Source: Grammothele lineata
Lineage: Eukaryota; Basidiomycota; Agaricomycetes; Polyporales; Polyporaceae
Direction of reading: 5' to 3'
DNA: 64,000 nucleotides
Assembly (NCBI GenBank): GCA_002150815.3
Contig: NDFF03000317.1
Span: 372,001-436,000 of the forward strand
The notes beneath the pieces are model-generated. The model was given only the letters and a program-made list of their open reading frames with translations. It was not told the DNA's origin and made no database searches. The translations under genes were made by a program, and so were the position numbers. Positions 47,343-58,483 of this stretch are shown one piece after another. Within the stretch, counting starts at the first letter, position 1; every line of letters starts with the position of its first letter.

Positions 47343-47782
47343 CTAGACATTGGAACCGTACCCGCACATGTACGCGATGTGCTGCCGTACGAGCTCCCTG
47401 CACTTCTCATCTGCCTCCGTACCCTCCGTTTTCAAAAAGCAGTCGTCTCGTGCCGACTTCGTATCCGGGCACACGCAGCACCTGTCGGCTTACCGTCAGC
47501 TTCACATTCTCCCGGTGTCGGCTCTCGCACTACCCATCCCCGCAGAAAGAGAAGAAAAGCGGGAGAGGCGTCGAAGAAGAGGGGATAGGGAAAAGTACTC
47601 ACGGCTTCAGCCCCTAGGGATTGAGCGGGTTCTGCTTCGGGTCCGTCAGGTTGAGCGGCTTGCTTTCCCCGAGCCTCGGGCGCGGCACTTCCCCACCATG
47701 AACGTATCTACGCATGCCATACAGTGATGAGAGCGCGTTCTCCACAACGCGTCGAACTGCAAAACTCACCGGCGCAAACGTG
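47343..47782 (-). pseudogene. COX17: COX17 copy 2, decayed
   Basis: Relic with the same three-exon plan. The start codon is ACG instead of ATG (47782). Exon 2 carries a 4-base gain after GARGK-equivalent codons. In the original frame a Gln codon has become TAG (reads NPLNP, stop, GLKP). Exon 3 keeps most of the chaperone (CCVCPDTKSARDDCFLKTEG) but the third CX9C cysteine is Tyr (HIAYMCGYG) and the C-terminus is GSNV. These independent lesions show long decay. Confidence 0.85.
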
Positions 47783-48639
47783 CTTGTAGGCTCCTGGCTT
47801 GGGCTTGGTCTTACGATCGAACAGAGTTGGCTGTGTAGTAACAAAAGACTCAGTTCAACTGGAGCTGGACTTCAATACTCCCGGGAGGTGACTGGCGGTG
47901 ACCGGCGAAGGCGAACGAGTGGCGGAGCGATCTCCGACTCCGAGTACGAGGGGGACGGATTTGTGAGGGCGGTCACCGGGTTGGAGGAGCATGTGGATGA
48001 ACTTGTGCGCTGACCGAAGAGCGTGAGGGGTGCTAGTCGTGCAGTGGGGGAGTGCAATACTTACGTGGCAGCTCCCAACGCGACTCGCTTCGATCTGGAG
48101 TGCGGATGCAATGTGCACGAAGGACATTCCGACGCTGTAAGGAAGTCTTCGCGTCCGTGAGGGTGTACGCAGGAGACGGGGCGAGGGGCTGAGCAGAGCA
48201 CGTACCTGAGAATCATCGATTCGTTCTATGAGCTATAGCTACGATCGTGTAAACGTAGCATTCATCGCGGGCTTGAGCAGGCTTCGACGCGGTAAAATCG
48301 AAACCGTTGAAGACTCGGTGCTAGAGACCGTGGAAAACATTTGGAAGGCTTGGGCCTGAGGAAGTCTTGGAGCCCAGAGAAACGCGGCGTGCATGGCCTG
48401 GCCGAATTGGACTCTGAAGCTCTTCAGGTGATAAGAGCGCGTGTAGAGGAGAGGTCTGGGTTGCGTTTAGGAAGCCTGGAAGGGCAGAGAAGGGCGCGAG
48501 TCGCGACGCCATCAGGAGTCACGTGCAGCCCCGACTGCGAACAGGGACTCCGACTCGACTCCCGACCGCTCAGCAGTGTTAATAGCACCATGAAGCCGTC
48601 TTCCATAGGCCACCTTCTCTCTCTCTCGTATTCCTCTGC

Positions 48640-48960
48640 CTACCGCGAGCGACGTTGCGTTTACTTAGCTCACGTTTCGTGCTGGATTCTGCCAAGGCCC
48701 TACGATGTCGTTGTCCATCGTCAGCACGTCATGTCTCCGGTAGCGCATCCCTCTGCCCGCTGAGGAACTGTTTTGAACTTCAAGTTGCTTCGACCAACCT
48801 GCCCCCACGACTAAGACACATCCACCGGAGAGAATGCGCAACTACGTCTCCCGCTGCCTGCCTCAGTTTCCGCATTTCCAAGGCATACTTGTGAGTACGA
48901 TTGGATGCTCGGTTTGAAACGCCCCAGGCCGCGTCTGAGCCTGAGGCTGACCGCTCGCCT
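48640..48960 (+). repeat. Spacer Y, copy 2
   Basis: More diverged copy of spacer Y, sharing CCAAGGCCCTACGATGTCG, the TGTCTCCGGTAGCGCATCCC block and ACTTGTGAGTACGATTGGAT at its right end. It is not followed by an NLR, unlike copies 1 and 3. Confidence 0.55.
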
Positions 48961-51900
48961 GCCCCAGGTCAAGACGATGGGCTTCACGCTGGACCTCCTA
49001 TTTTCCTCTAAAGTCTCCCACGTTTACGTGAAGTACTTGCTCACGCTGCGCTCGGATGACTCCATCTGCGGCATCGGGGTCCATCGGCAAGTGAGGCCTC
49101 TGTCTCACCTACCTCACCGGCCGTGTCCCTGTCTCCCAGCGCACCCGGACATCCATGGCGCCTGCTTCAGTCTCTCTATGCTAGGTGATCTTGAGGGTCC
49201 TGAAGTATCCTCAAGATGCGAGCGCCATCGCGATCGAGCGGTGAGCCGCAGCCGCCGCAGCCGGTCGAACTATCCATGGATGCAGACGGAACCGCTCGTA
49301 TGGATTGGTGAGCCTCCGTTAACAGTCACGTCCGAGTTCCCAGCGATAGCTTAGAAAGAGCTGATGGTCCTTCAGATATCGCTCGTCTCTCGCTGCTGCA
49401 CCTGCAACTCGGCTCCTTCCTACAAGCTCCCTTCGTTGCTACAAGCCCGATCGAGGTGCCATCAACGGTCCGTACCACTGCGGCTCTGGATGTGTCCCCG
49501 CTCCTTCCTCCCCTCCCGCCTCCCACCCGCTGCCTCACACCACTACCTTCTAGCGTCGTCCTCTGTGCTTCTTGTTTTATCGCGCCCGTGGGATACGAAG
49601 TTTCTTGAGCATCCAAGGTACGTTCCAATCATCTCTGCATATCTCTCCTTTCAATCACTTCTGTTATCCAAATCTGATTCGTCCCTCAACAGGACATACC
49701 TGTGGACTACTCGCTCCTGCACGCGTGATCACGCGTCTCGTGTCGCACCGGGGGACGTGCCGCCGCGGCGATGCGTTACCTGGGTGCGGCGATAGTGAAA
49801 ACTCGGTGCATCCTGTCTACTCAGTCTCTCAACGCACTAACGTAGAACGACATCGGTCCCCATACTCGGTCTACGTGACGCGCCCTGACTCGGACGTCTC
49901 GGTGCGTAGCGACGCCCACGCAAGATCCTTCGCGCACAAGATCCTCCCTTCACGACATGTACACCCGTCCAGCTAACGCGGAGCCCTCGAATGCGTTGGC
50001 TCAACGTGCTGAAAGACGAAACGAATAGCCCCACGTACGGCACGCAGACGCACGACGCGGCGTACCAGACCAACTTCACGAACTACGACCCATCCCGCGC
50101 TGCGTCTGTACTCAACGGGATACCCCCTGCATAAATCCCGCCAGCACGACACGGTGTGCCGACTCACGTCCTAGTCCGACTGAACGTTGCAACATGAGCG
50201 GCTTCCACGCGCCTACGCGCCGTCCCGCTACGACACAGCCAACGTCGACACAGCCGGGTGCCATGCCCAGCCACCCCGCTGGTCTTTCAAACGACATCGC
50301 CGCTGTGACGCCGTGTCGAAGCGGCATCTACGCTCAGTTGTTGGAGCAGAGCGCAGGGCTATGGGACGATCGGTATGTTTCGCTGTCTGCTCTCCTTAGC
50401 TTCCGGGGTGGCTTCGCTGACGACGTATCACAGAGCTTATGCGATACAGGTCTGACTCGGTGTGGCGTTCAGGCATCCACGGCAGAGGTACGAGTCTGAG
50501 CTCGTCTGGAGAAGGATGTGGGAGGAGTGGTCACGGATAATGCAGAGGTAGTAGATAACGATGGCTGTGTACGAAGGCACGGACGCATTGCAATGAAAGT
50601 TTTTTTGCTAGATTTACTCACATCGTCTCGTGCTGTGCAACGCTAGCGCTATGGAGGGCTGGGCGGCGTTCTTGTAGTGAGACAGCGCCGTGCGCGGACG
50701 CGTCAACGTTTGCGGTAGCGTAGACGAATGGCGATCGATTGGACATGCTCGTCAATTCCGAAGGGCGCCCTAATTCGAGCTTGGTCAACCTTGCGTCAAC
50801 ATCGCGTTCCACGTCAGCCTGATTCTCGGGTACCCCGAAGGCCATAACCTATGTACAATGCGACTGCCTGAGTGAAGCTTGGGACTGGGAAGGTTACCAT
50901 ATGCACCCTCGGTCCCAGGAGAAGTTGTGGTAGGAGCTCAGCGTCAAACGCGGAAGACATCGACATGGATTAAACCCGAGGTTTGATACAAACGCGAGCG
51001 AGAGAGAACCCAGAAACATATATCCTGAACATACTGAGGGCTATGACAGGAGACCATGCTCGAGTACATACGTGCGGCATAGAACGAGTCTCGATGTCAA
51101 CGTACGATAGCATCAGTGCGGACCCGGGGGATAAGAGGAGATAAAATGTTACAGCAATTGCTGTCCAACCAAATCACCCATGGTACATCCAACACCGTCA
51201 CCGTCCTACCGTGCACCCGCCAGAGTCGGGGCAACAGGGAGCCACCTGGAGTGCTTTTTCGGGAGCGGCGGCGCGATCGTGTCCAGCTCGATCGACGTTC
51301 CCCGGACGTCGAAGCAAAAGCCGCCTGACGCGTCTTCGACGGCAGCGCCGCCGCGAACCTTCTGTGAGGCGAACAAGGGCTTCATCCGACATGCGAATGG
51401 CAGGGAGTTCGTGTCTTCCCCGGGGAGGAGCATGCCTCTCTACTTAGACGACGTATCTTGTCCCCAGAGATGCGCCTAGCGTGCTTCGCCGCCACCTACT
51501 CCCTTCGCGCACCCGTCTTCGTCCCCCTCTCTTCCCCTCGTAGCCTTGGGCTCCGCCTCTGCACCTACCTCCCGCCGGATCGACTGCGGCAGCTCCGAGA
51601 GTTCCTCGCCCACAGTAGTCGCGTGGTCTGATCCTCGCACGTAAGAAGAGGTGCGCGTTGCGCGGATGGAGGAGAGGTGCCTACTAGGAGAGAAGTTGAT
51701 GAGCATGTGCGTGGGGGCGATCTGGTAGACGAGATCCCGCCTGACGGAAGCGATCGGCGTGCACGGTGGGCAAGGTGGGTGTACGATTGCTGCCGGTGAG
51801 CGCGGCCTTGTCTGGGCGCGTGGTATTAATTAGAGAAAATTAATCGACGATCGAGTCTGATGAAGTTGGCGACCCGCGCTCTGGTCTAGAGCGGTCCCTT

Positions 51901-52439
51901 CGCGCATGTCTCGCCCAAGAGTGACAATCTTGCTCCCGGTAGCGCCGCTCGATCGCGAAGTGTGGGCGACAGTCGAGCGGCGGATAGATGGAGCGCGCCG
52001 CAGAACGCAGCTGATACGGGGTGGTATAAGGGACTTGAAGGGCGGATAACGGAAAGACACACAGTGCGTACCGGAGAAACCGGTCCAGCGAGCCATACAA
52101 TCCACCCTGGAAAGTCTCTCAGCGGACTTTCACGGCGATGTTTCGCATACGTGTCCTCAATGAGCGACGGTGCTTTGCGAAACGTGCCCCGCCAGTACAA
52201 TTGAACAGGAAGGACAGGACGACGACGGCGGGATCGCAGAGGTTGGTGGCGGGGCGATGGACGGCGCGGCCTGTGATGGGGGCCGCCGAGCGCGTTCATG
52301 GCGCGTTTGAGCCGCAACGTAATCCGCGTGCAGTGGCTTGCAGACCATGTATACTGTACGATTCGATCGTGGCAGCACATTCATAACTTGCGAGGAGGGG
52401 TCCGCGACGCGCGAGGGTATCTTGAGTAGAGACGTACGT
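48961..52439. other. 3.5-kb accessory stretch replacing an NLR
   Basis: No convincing gene. A plus frame at 50194-50499 (MSGFHAPTRRPATTQPTSTQ) has an acceptable internal intron and could encode a short disordered protein ending near DDRAYAIQ. A minus frame at 51433-51206 (PLFASQKVRGGAAVEDASGG) is open but unassigned. Other frames are short. This is where the middle duplication unit would be expected to carry its NLR, coiled-coil and membrane genes. Confidence 0.4.
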
Positions 52440-52980
52440 GGTCTAGCGACCGCAAGCAGCGTGCAGCTGAGTTCGTGAGCGGACAAAAGAGGGTGAGGCC
52501 CATCAATCGTGAGGTGGATGGCAGGAATACGCACGCTAAGGGCCCCTACGCATGCGCAAACTCGTTTCGGCCCGCGAGTCTAGAATCGGTGCGCAGGGAG
52601 GGCATTCGGGTGCTGCAAGTACGTATCCTGTGCATCCGTCAGGTTTAGTACACGAGACTAACAGTGGGGGTGAATGAAGTACGAACATGAAGGCCGTTAC
52701 CCTCCCCAACAATATATGGTCGTAGCTGAGTAGGCTTGGCCTTTCCAGGGGCTTGACCAAACTCCGAGGATCCGAGCGATAACCCGCGGACGGCCAGGAG
52801 ATGCAGCATTGGGATTGGGGGTCGCGGGGGGCCAGTGGAGGGTGTAAAGTCTGCACGGAGTGATATGAGGCTGCAAAATGAGATCTGGCTAGGGTTGAAT
52901 GCGATAGTGTAGGAGTAGATGAGGCGAGAGAGGCGAGACGGAATCTAGCCTCCTTGAGGCTCAGAGATGGCGTTTGGGAA

Positions 52981-53360
52981 TATCTAGCGCCCCAAGTGCA
53001 TCACGTGGCCTCGTTACATGTATTGAATCCCACGGTGACGGAGCGGTTTTCGCCTGTTCTCGTCGTTCTAAAATTCCCACCATGTTCGTCTGCTCATCGC
53101 GAGAGACTCCGCGTTCCTCGTTTACGCGTCTCGCTGGGTCTCGCCAAGGCCCTATGAGATGTCGTGATTCATTGTGAGCACGGCATATCTCCGGTGACGC
53201 GTCCCTCCGCCTATGAATTGACTGCCTACTGGGAAATATCTTAAGGAGCAAGTCAACCTGAGATTTCTCATAGCCCACCGCAGTTTTTGCATCTCAGAAC
53301 ATACTTGTGAGTATGACGGAATATTTCATTTGAAGCGTTCCAAGACGCGCTTGAGATTGA
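52981..53360 (+). repeat. Spacer Y, copy 3
   Basis: About 380 bp closely similar to 39830-40210. It includes CTGCTCATCGCGAGAGACTC and TCTCGCCAAGGCCCTATGAG, and ends at ACTTGTGAGTATGACGGAA. It joins directly to the NLR-2 leader. Confidence 0.65.
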
Positions 53361-53622
53361 CCTGTTGTGCGTGGGTTCTGGCGAGAGCCTAGCGCTGGCA
53401 TGCTTCCATGATTCTATATACAGCGGACGGTCCGGCCACGGGTACTTGCTAGACTGATGCCATACAGCAGACGACCTCAAAGCTGAGGGAAAGATTGCAT
53501 GAGCCACCGGCGATCCTCAGGCTGGTCGTGCAGCCGAGAGCCTCCCGTAACTGACGTGACGGCGCTCGATTGCTTTCTACGCGTGTTCTACGATCCAGTG
53601 GCCACTAACGCGTGTGTCCAGC

Positions 53623-53814
53623 ATGGCTCAAAATGAAGAGCCCTTGAGCTCTACATCACAGGCCTTTTTCCCCAACCAATCCCTGCCTACTGCCAAACGC
53701 CGGGGTTCGAGGTGCGGCTTTGCCCACCATCCCGGACACCTGCTGTTGCCTGTCCAACGCGTGCCTCCGGCATGCCCTCCTACCAATACCACCTCAGTCC
53801 CACCGACAGAGTGA
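53623..53814 (+). other. Upstream reading frame in the NLR-2 leader
   Basis: 63-codon frame starting ATGGCTCAAAATGAAGAGCC, ending 19 bp before the NLR-2 ATG. It corresponds to the frame at 41691 in the first unit, where the stop has been lost and it overlaps the NLR start. Confidence 0.4.
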
Positions 53815-53832
53815 TTTCGCACTTTCCCCACC

Positions 53833-56589
53833 ATGAGCTCCCCCAAACGGTACACTGGCAGCAATGCCTTGAACGACGCCCTCGTCGGTGCCGAGGGCAT
53901 CCTCGGCTTAGCGCAAGACGTCGCGGACGTCATTCCCATCCCCGGCATCAACGAAGGGGCTGAAATCCTCATTCAAGCCATACACAAGATTCAGGTGGGT
54001 TCCTCTCAAGGCTCTTTCCAGCTTCATGCTGCGTCTTAGCGTGGTGCATTTTGATGACACCTTCGCCCATTGCACAGCTTACCAAGGAAACACGCAAAGG
54101 TTTCGAAGAGCTTGCCAAAGAGATAAAAAATCTCGTAGACCTCCTCACCGACACCGAAAAGCGCGCTCGAGAGCAGGTTCAAGCGTGCAATGCCACCAAG
54201 GAACAAGTGGATGAAACCTTCAAGCAGGATAAGGCACCTGAGCTCTCTGCCGATATGCGCGGTTTCGTCAAGTATGTCCATCACGTGCCGCCTTTTCGTC
54301 GTCCTAATAGCAGCGATCTAGGCGGCTCAATGAACTCAATGCTCAAGCAGACGGCCTCTCTAAGGACGGAAAGATTTCACGATGGTTTCACAGTAAACAA
54401 AATGCCCAGACGTTAGTGGACATGCGACAAACGGTCGTTCGAATTAATGATTACTTCAACGTGCGTTGTCTGATTCTTCTGAATACCGGGCACGTGAATG
54501 ACTCGGCGCGGTAGACGTCCTGTGTGAAGTCTATCAACAGCGCGGTTCAAGGTATACAGCGGAAGTTAGAAGAGATGAACCGGGAGTTGGAAGAGATGAA
54601 CCGGGCAGCGCAGGTGCGTTATCCCTATGTGCTGCACCGTAAATTCAACCATTCTGAACGGTTGATCTACGGTCATGTTACTGTGACACTAGGATCAGGG
54701 TGAGTATACTATCATAGGCCACGGATGGTTACATGGCGATCTGAATGCTGATTCTGCTTCGATGTCCAACAGAGATGCGGGCGATCCTCGATAGACTTCC
54801 TCGTGCAGATGCGAGCTTTCAAGCTTTTACGAACAAAGAGAAGGCTCGTTTCCTTGAAGGTACCCGAACAAAGCTCTTCAAGAAGATCAATGACTGGACG
54901 GACGCGGAGACAAACGACAAACGCATCTGTATCCTCATCGGAGGTGCTGGAAGGGGAAAATCCACGATCGCGTACGAGCTCGCCAAACGCCTTGACGCCG
55001 ATAAGAAGCTCGGCGCATCATTCTTCTTCGGTCGCGGCATCCCAGAGGCGTCGTCCACCAAGCTGTTCTTCACCACCATTGCCCATCGCCTCGCACACTC
55101 CCAACCCATTCTCTTACCCTTCATTTCCGATGCTGCGCGCGAGCATCTCGGGAGAGGAACGAATCTCCAGATGGAGTTTGCAGTCCAATACCTTCTTCGT
55201 GGCCCCCTGCAGCGCGCTGGTGCGACCGGACACCGGCCAACATTCCTCATCGTTGACGCCCTCGACGAATGTGAAGATCGTAAATCTGTCGAGGAGATGC
55301 TCCGATTACTCTGCTCATGCATCAGCGACGACGGCTTCCCGCTGCGAATCTTCCTCACGTCGCGTCCGCAGGATTTCGAAGACGAGCTCACCACGCAAGG
55401 TCTGGCTGTAGAGACCATATCACTCGATGACGAGTCAAAAGACTTGATCGAGAACTACTCGGACGTCGAGCGCTTCCTACGGCACGAGCTGAGTGGAACG
55501 GGCAAGCCTTTGGAGCGAAGGCCAGAAGTTGTAGAACAGATCGCCGAGCGCGCTGACGGACTCTTCGTCTATGCACGGATCTCCGTAGATTTTATCTTCA
55601 CGAAAGATTCCAAAAGCCCCGCAAAACGCGCAGAGATTTTACTCTCTGACACGGAGAAGCACAAATCATCGCTCATTCCTCTCGACGCCCTTTACCTCGC
55701 TGTCTTGGAGAGCGCATTCCCCCCACAAAGCCTCCTGGACGATCCCTCCCTCCTCGAGGATGTCCGGGCCGGGCTTGGATGCATCCTTCTCCTCCGCAAC
55801 CGTCTCTCGCTCAAGCACATTAAGAAGCTGATGGGAGCAACACCTGACGAAGATCCTATTACTTGGGTGCTCAGATGCCTACGCGCGGTCATGGTGTTCG
55901 ACGAGGAGAAGCCAAGCGAGATGTTCCGACCCATGCACGAGTCGTTCCCGGACTTTCTCGTCGATCCTGCGCGGTGCACAAACAAGTTCTACCTCGTCGA
56001 CCTTCCACGCGAGCATGCGCGTATCGCAGGGTGGTGTGTCAAGACGCTCACTCAGATGTTCCCGGATGGTCCGACAGTCCTCACTATTTCTGAGCCGAAG
56101 GACGCAGTAGCTGGATTACTGAATTTGCTGCAACGCTCTGTTGTGTTCAGGCAGCCCCATGTGCGATATGCCTGTGAGCATTTGGGATTGCACCTGAACC
56201 AGTTACAGCAATTGGACAAACCTCTCCCTACACACTTGGATATGTGTATGGAGGAGCCATTTCTGTTCATCTGGGTTGAAAGCCTACTAGCAAGCAATAA
56301 ACGTGTTCGAGGGGAAAGTGTTCCGTATCTCCTATTAGATCTGTATGATAATATGCTAACCATCCAAACCATCAATACAGATTCAATATCTGAAGAGACG
56401 CATATGCCAAAAAGTCGTGCTCTGGCTGGAAGACATGGGCAAAAATATCATACAGTGGCTACAAGAGCAGCTGCGAGTGTTGCTACAAGCATGGCAGAAA
56501 CAGGTGTGGGAATGGGTACGGAGACAGGAGATGGAGAGGCGGGGACAGCAGGAGCTGGAGCTGGACATGGAGCTGGAGCTACAGGCTAG
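53833..56589 (+). CDS. NLR-2: MLKL-like helical domain plus NACHT NTPase
   Basis: Paralogue of NLR-1. Six exons: 53833-53994, 54078-54271, 54322-54460, 54515-54613, microexon 54693-54699, and 54773-56589, 2418 nt (805 residues). The helical domain (VADVIPIPGINEGAEILIQA, FEELAKEIKNLVDLLTDTEK) has an added repeat in exon 4 (EEMNRELEEMNRAAQ). The linker is DQEMRAILDRLP. Walker A GGAGRGKST, Walker B FLIVDALDECED and LTSRPQ are intact. The two NACHT regions are very similar; differences cluster before and after it. The frame runs past the point where NLR-1 stops, into Ala/Gly/Thr-rich sequence that overlaps the coiled-coil frame. The last 70 or so residues are therefore doubtful and the true 3' splicing is unknown. 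Confidence 0.87.
54693..54699 (+). other. 7-nt microexon of NLR-2
   Basis: GATCAGG lies between CACTAG and GTGAGT. It joins the CAG of exon 4 to AGATGCGG of exon 6 as DQEMR, matching DRDMR in NLR-1. Confidence 0.75.
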
Positions 56590-57256
56590 GCTGCAGGCGA
56601 GGCTGCAGGCGAGGCTGCGGGTGAGGCTGCAGGCGGGGCTGCGGGCGGGGCTGCAGGAGAGGTGGCTGCAGGACATGGAGCGGAGGCTGGAGCGGGCGAG
56701 GCAGCGGGCGAGGCGGCTGGAGGGGCAGCTGGAGGGGCAGCTGGAGGGGCGGCAGGCGAGGCAGGACATGGAGCGGAGGCGGCAGCGGGCGAGGCAGCTG
56801 GCGGGGCAACTGGCGGGGCTGCTGGCGGGGCTGCTGGCAGGGCAGCTGGCGGGGCAGCTGGCGAGGCAGCTGGAGGGGCAGCTGGAGGGGCAGCTGGAGG
56901 GACGGCTGGAGAGGCGGTTGGAGAGGCGGCTGGACACGGTCGGGTGGCCGGTCGGGTGGCCGGTCGGCCTGAAGGTCGGGCTGGAGGTCGGGCTGGAGGT
57001 CGGGACGGAGCTGTGGCGGGGGATGGAGGGGCTCGAGGGGCTGGTGCGCGAGGGGCTCGAGGGGCTGCGCAAGGGGCTGCGCGAGGGACTGGAGGCGGGG
57101 CGGCTGGAGGTGGGGCGGCTGGAGGTGGGGCGGCTGGAGGGGCTGAAGTGCGGGCTGGATTGGAGGAGCGAGTGTCAGGAGCTGTGTCAGCATCTCATGG
57201 GAATGTCGGTCTGTATGTTGCAGGCGGTGGAGAATGTTCTCAATCAGTGCGATTGA
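56435..57256 (+). CDS. Leu/Gln/Arg/Glu-rich coiled-coil frame downstream of NLR-2
   Basis: Frame of 273 residues from the ATG at 56435; it is open a few codons further upstream. After MGKNIIQWLQEQLRVLLQAW it enters long imperfect repeats: QARLQARLQ, LEGQLEGQLEG, AGLLAGQLAGQLA, VGLEVGLEVG, EGLRKGLREGLEAGRLEVGR. It ends DWRSECQELCQHLMG then MLQAVENVLNQCD. Leucine every 4 residues would give a strongly amphipathic helix. It overlaps the 3' end of the NLR-2 frame in another phase. It could be a 3' exon of the NLR, replacing the usual repeat domain, or a separate gene. Because the DNA repeat unit is 12 bp, other phases and the opposite strand are open too, so coding is not proved by openness alone. 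The matching ends in the first unit favour this phase. Confidence 0.5.
   Translation: MGKNIIQWLQEQLRVLLQAWQKQVWEWVRRQEMERRGQQELELDMELELQARLQARLQARLRVRLQAGLRAGLQERWLQDMERRLERARQRARRLEGQLEGQLEGRQARQDMERRRQRARQLAGQLAGLLAGLLAGQLAGQLARQLEGQLEGQLEGRLERRLERRLDTVGWPVGWPVGLKVGLEVGLEVGTELWRGMEGLEGLVREGLEGLRKGLREGLEAGRLEVGRLEVGRLEGLKCGLDWRSECQELCQHLMGMSVCMLQAVENVLNQCD
56560..57160. repeat. GC-rich 12-bp minisatellite open in several frames
   Basis: Imperfect units of the type GGGGCAGCTGGA and GAGGCTGCAGGC. In one phase they encode Leu/Gln/Glu/Gly, in a second Ala/Gly/Glu (AGEAAGGAAGGAAGG, from 56662), and on the minus strand Pro/Leu/Gln or Ser/Cys-rich chains. Smaller blocks of related sequence occur at 44740-44800 and 45566-45630. 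Confidence 0.85.
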
Positions 57257-58185
57257 GTAACGAGTTCTTGTGTATTTCAGCACATCCCACAGACAGTAGG
57301 AGGACTGAAGAAAAATGTAACAATTTGGCTTTGCCGCTAGAAATGCGAGCACGTGTCGCGCCGTGGTATGTGCACTGGAATTGGGGCGACCTGTCCTAGT
57401 AACGAACGCCGGCATGAGGAAAATCTCTCAAAACCGAACTACAGCCCCAAACTTACCACCAAACAGCGTCGGCCCCGCACCAAACCGCCGCACAAACCCC
57501 CGCGTCCCCGCGAGTGCGGCACCAGTGAGCGCAACAGTGCCCGCAGCGAACGTGATGGGGACGTGCACGCGGAAGTGCATGGTGTAGAGGAGCGCATCGC
57601 CCGTGGAGGTGCTGACCAGCCTGGTGGCAATCGCGAGGAAGGCGTGGACGGGCACTGAGTCTAGAGACATTGGATGCGGACGAGGCCGAGGGCATGTTTG
57701 TTAGATATATGCGAGTTGCATGGAGAATGTATGAGATAGGATCCGGAGGCATACGTACCGAGGCGTACGCCGTACACTTCACGAGGAGTGACGAGCGCTA
57801 TGTAGGTGGCAAAGAGCGAGACGAACGCGCTTGTACCGAACTCGAGCAGTAGCGATGCGGTGACGAGGTGCGGAGGCGCGCGTAAGACTCAAAAGAGGCC
57901 ATAGAGGGCTTGGAAGATGATAGCGATGGTGTTTTGCGAGGGCAGCTGGCAGATGGACTCCGAAAGTGCCGCGAAAGTTGGCGTATACCTAGACGTAGAA
58001 ATAGGGGATTAAGAGCGTACAAAACAACCTAGTGAGAATGTTCAACCAAATATGTCATATGAGTATGACGAAAAATTACTCACAAGATTCCGGCAATGGT
58101 ACCGAGGACGTATCGGACATCCTTGAAGCCCCGAGAGTCGATTGCCGTGCGCCCTCTTCGACTTGGATCATCCATGTGCCTAGTC
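57245..58185 (-). pseudogene. Membrane-protein gene, copy 2, probably decayed
   Basis: Minus-strand gene upstream of the NLR-2 unit end. A possible start at 58175 reads MDDPSRRGRTAIDSRGFKDV, RYVLGTIAGIL and reaches a GTGAGT donor. The next piece, LLFCTLLIPYFYV, meets TAG where copy 1 has CAG. Further pieces are TASLLLEFGTSAFVSLFATY, IALVTPREVYGVRLGTYA and a last exon SLDSVPVHAFLAIATRLVST, YTMHFRVHVPITFAAGTVAL, ending at 57428. The hydrophobic segments indicate a four-pass or so membrane protein, but I do not recognise the family. The TAG may be avoided by splicing, so its status is uncertain. Confidence 0.5.
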
Positions 58186-58483
58186 AGATTTCCCTAACGA
58201 AGAAGGCACGAAGATCTTCTCTGGCGACCTGTCCGGGCTGGATACAACACCCTTGTGCATTACACACGAGTCGACAGGGCGTCGTAACGCTTCCTGAACA
58301 CGGCGCGCAAAACCTACATCCCTCACGAACGAAGTTCGTCTAATCGAAGCAGAGCGGTGAATAGCATGTATGCAGGATTATACAGTAAGTAGCATATAGT
58401 CAAGGTGGAGCACACACCCTCTATGATCTCCTCCTGCCTCCCTGCGCACCTCGATTTGCGATCCCATCGCACCGCCGTAAAGT

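Noticed and set aside
56579..57415. 278- and 229-codon minus-strand frames, Pro/Leu/Gln- and Ser/Cys-rich
   Set aside because: Products of the 12-bp minisatellite; no conserved ends are shared with the first unit in these phases. Kept only as part of the multi-frame finding.
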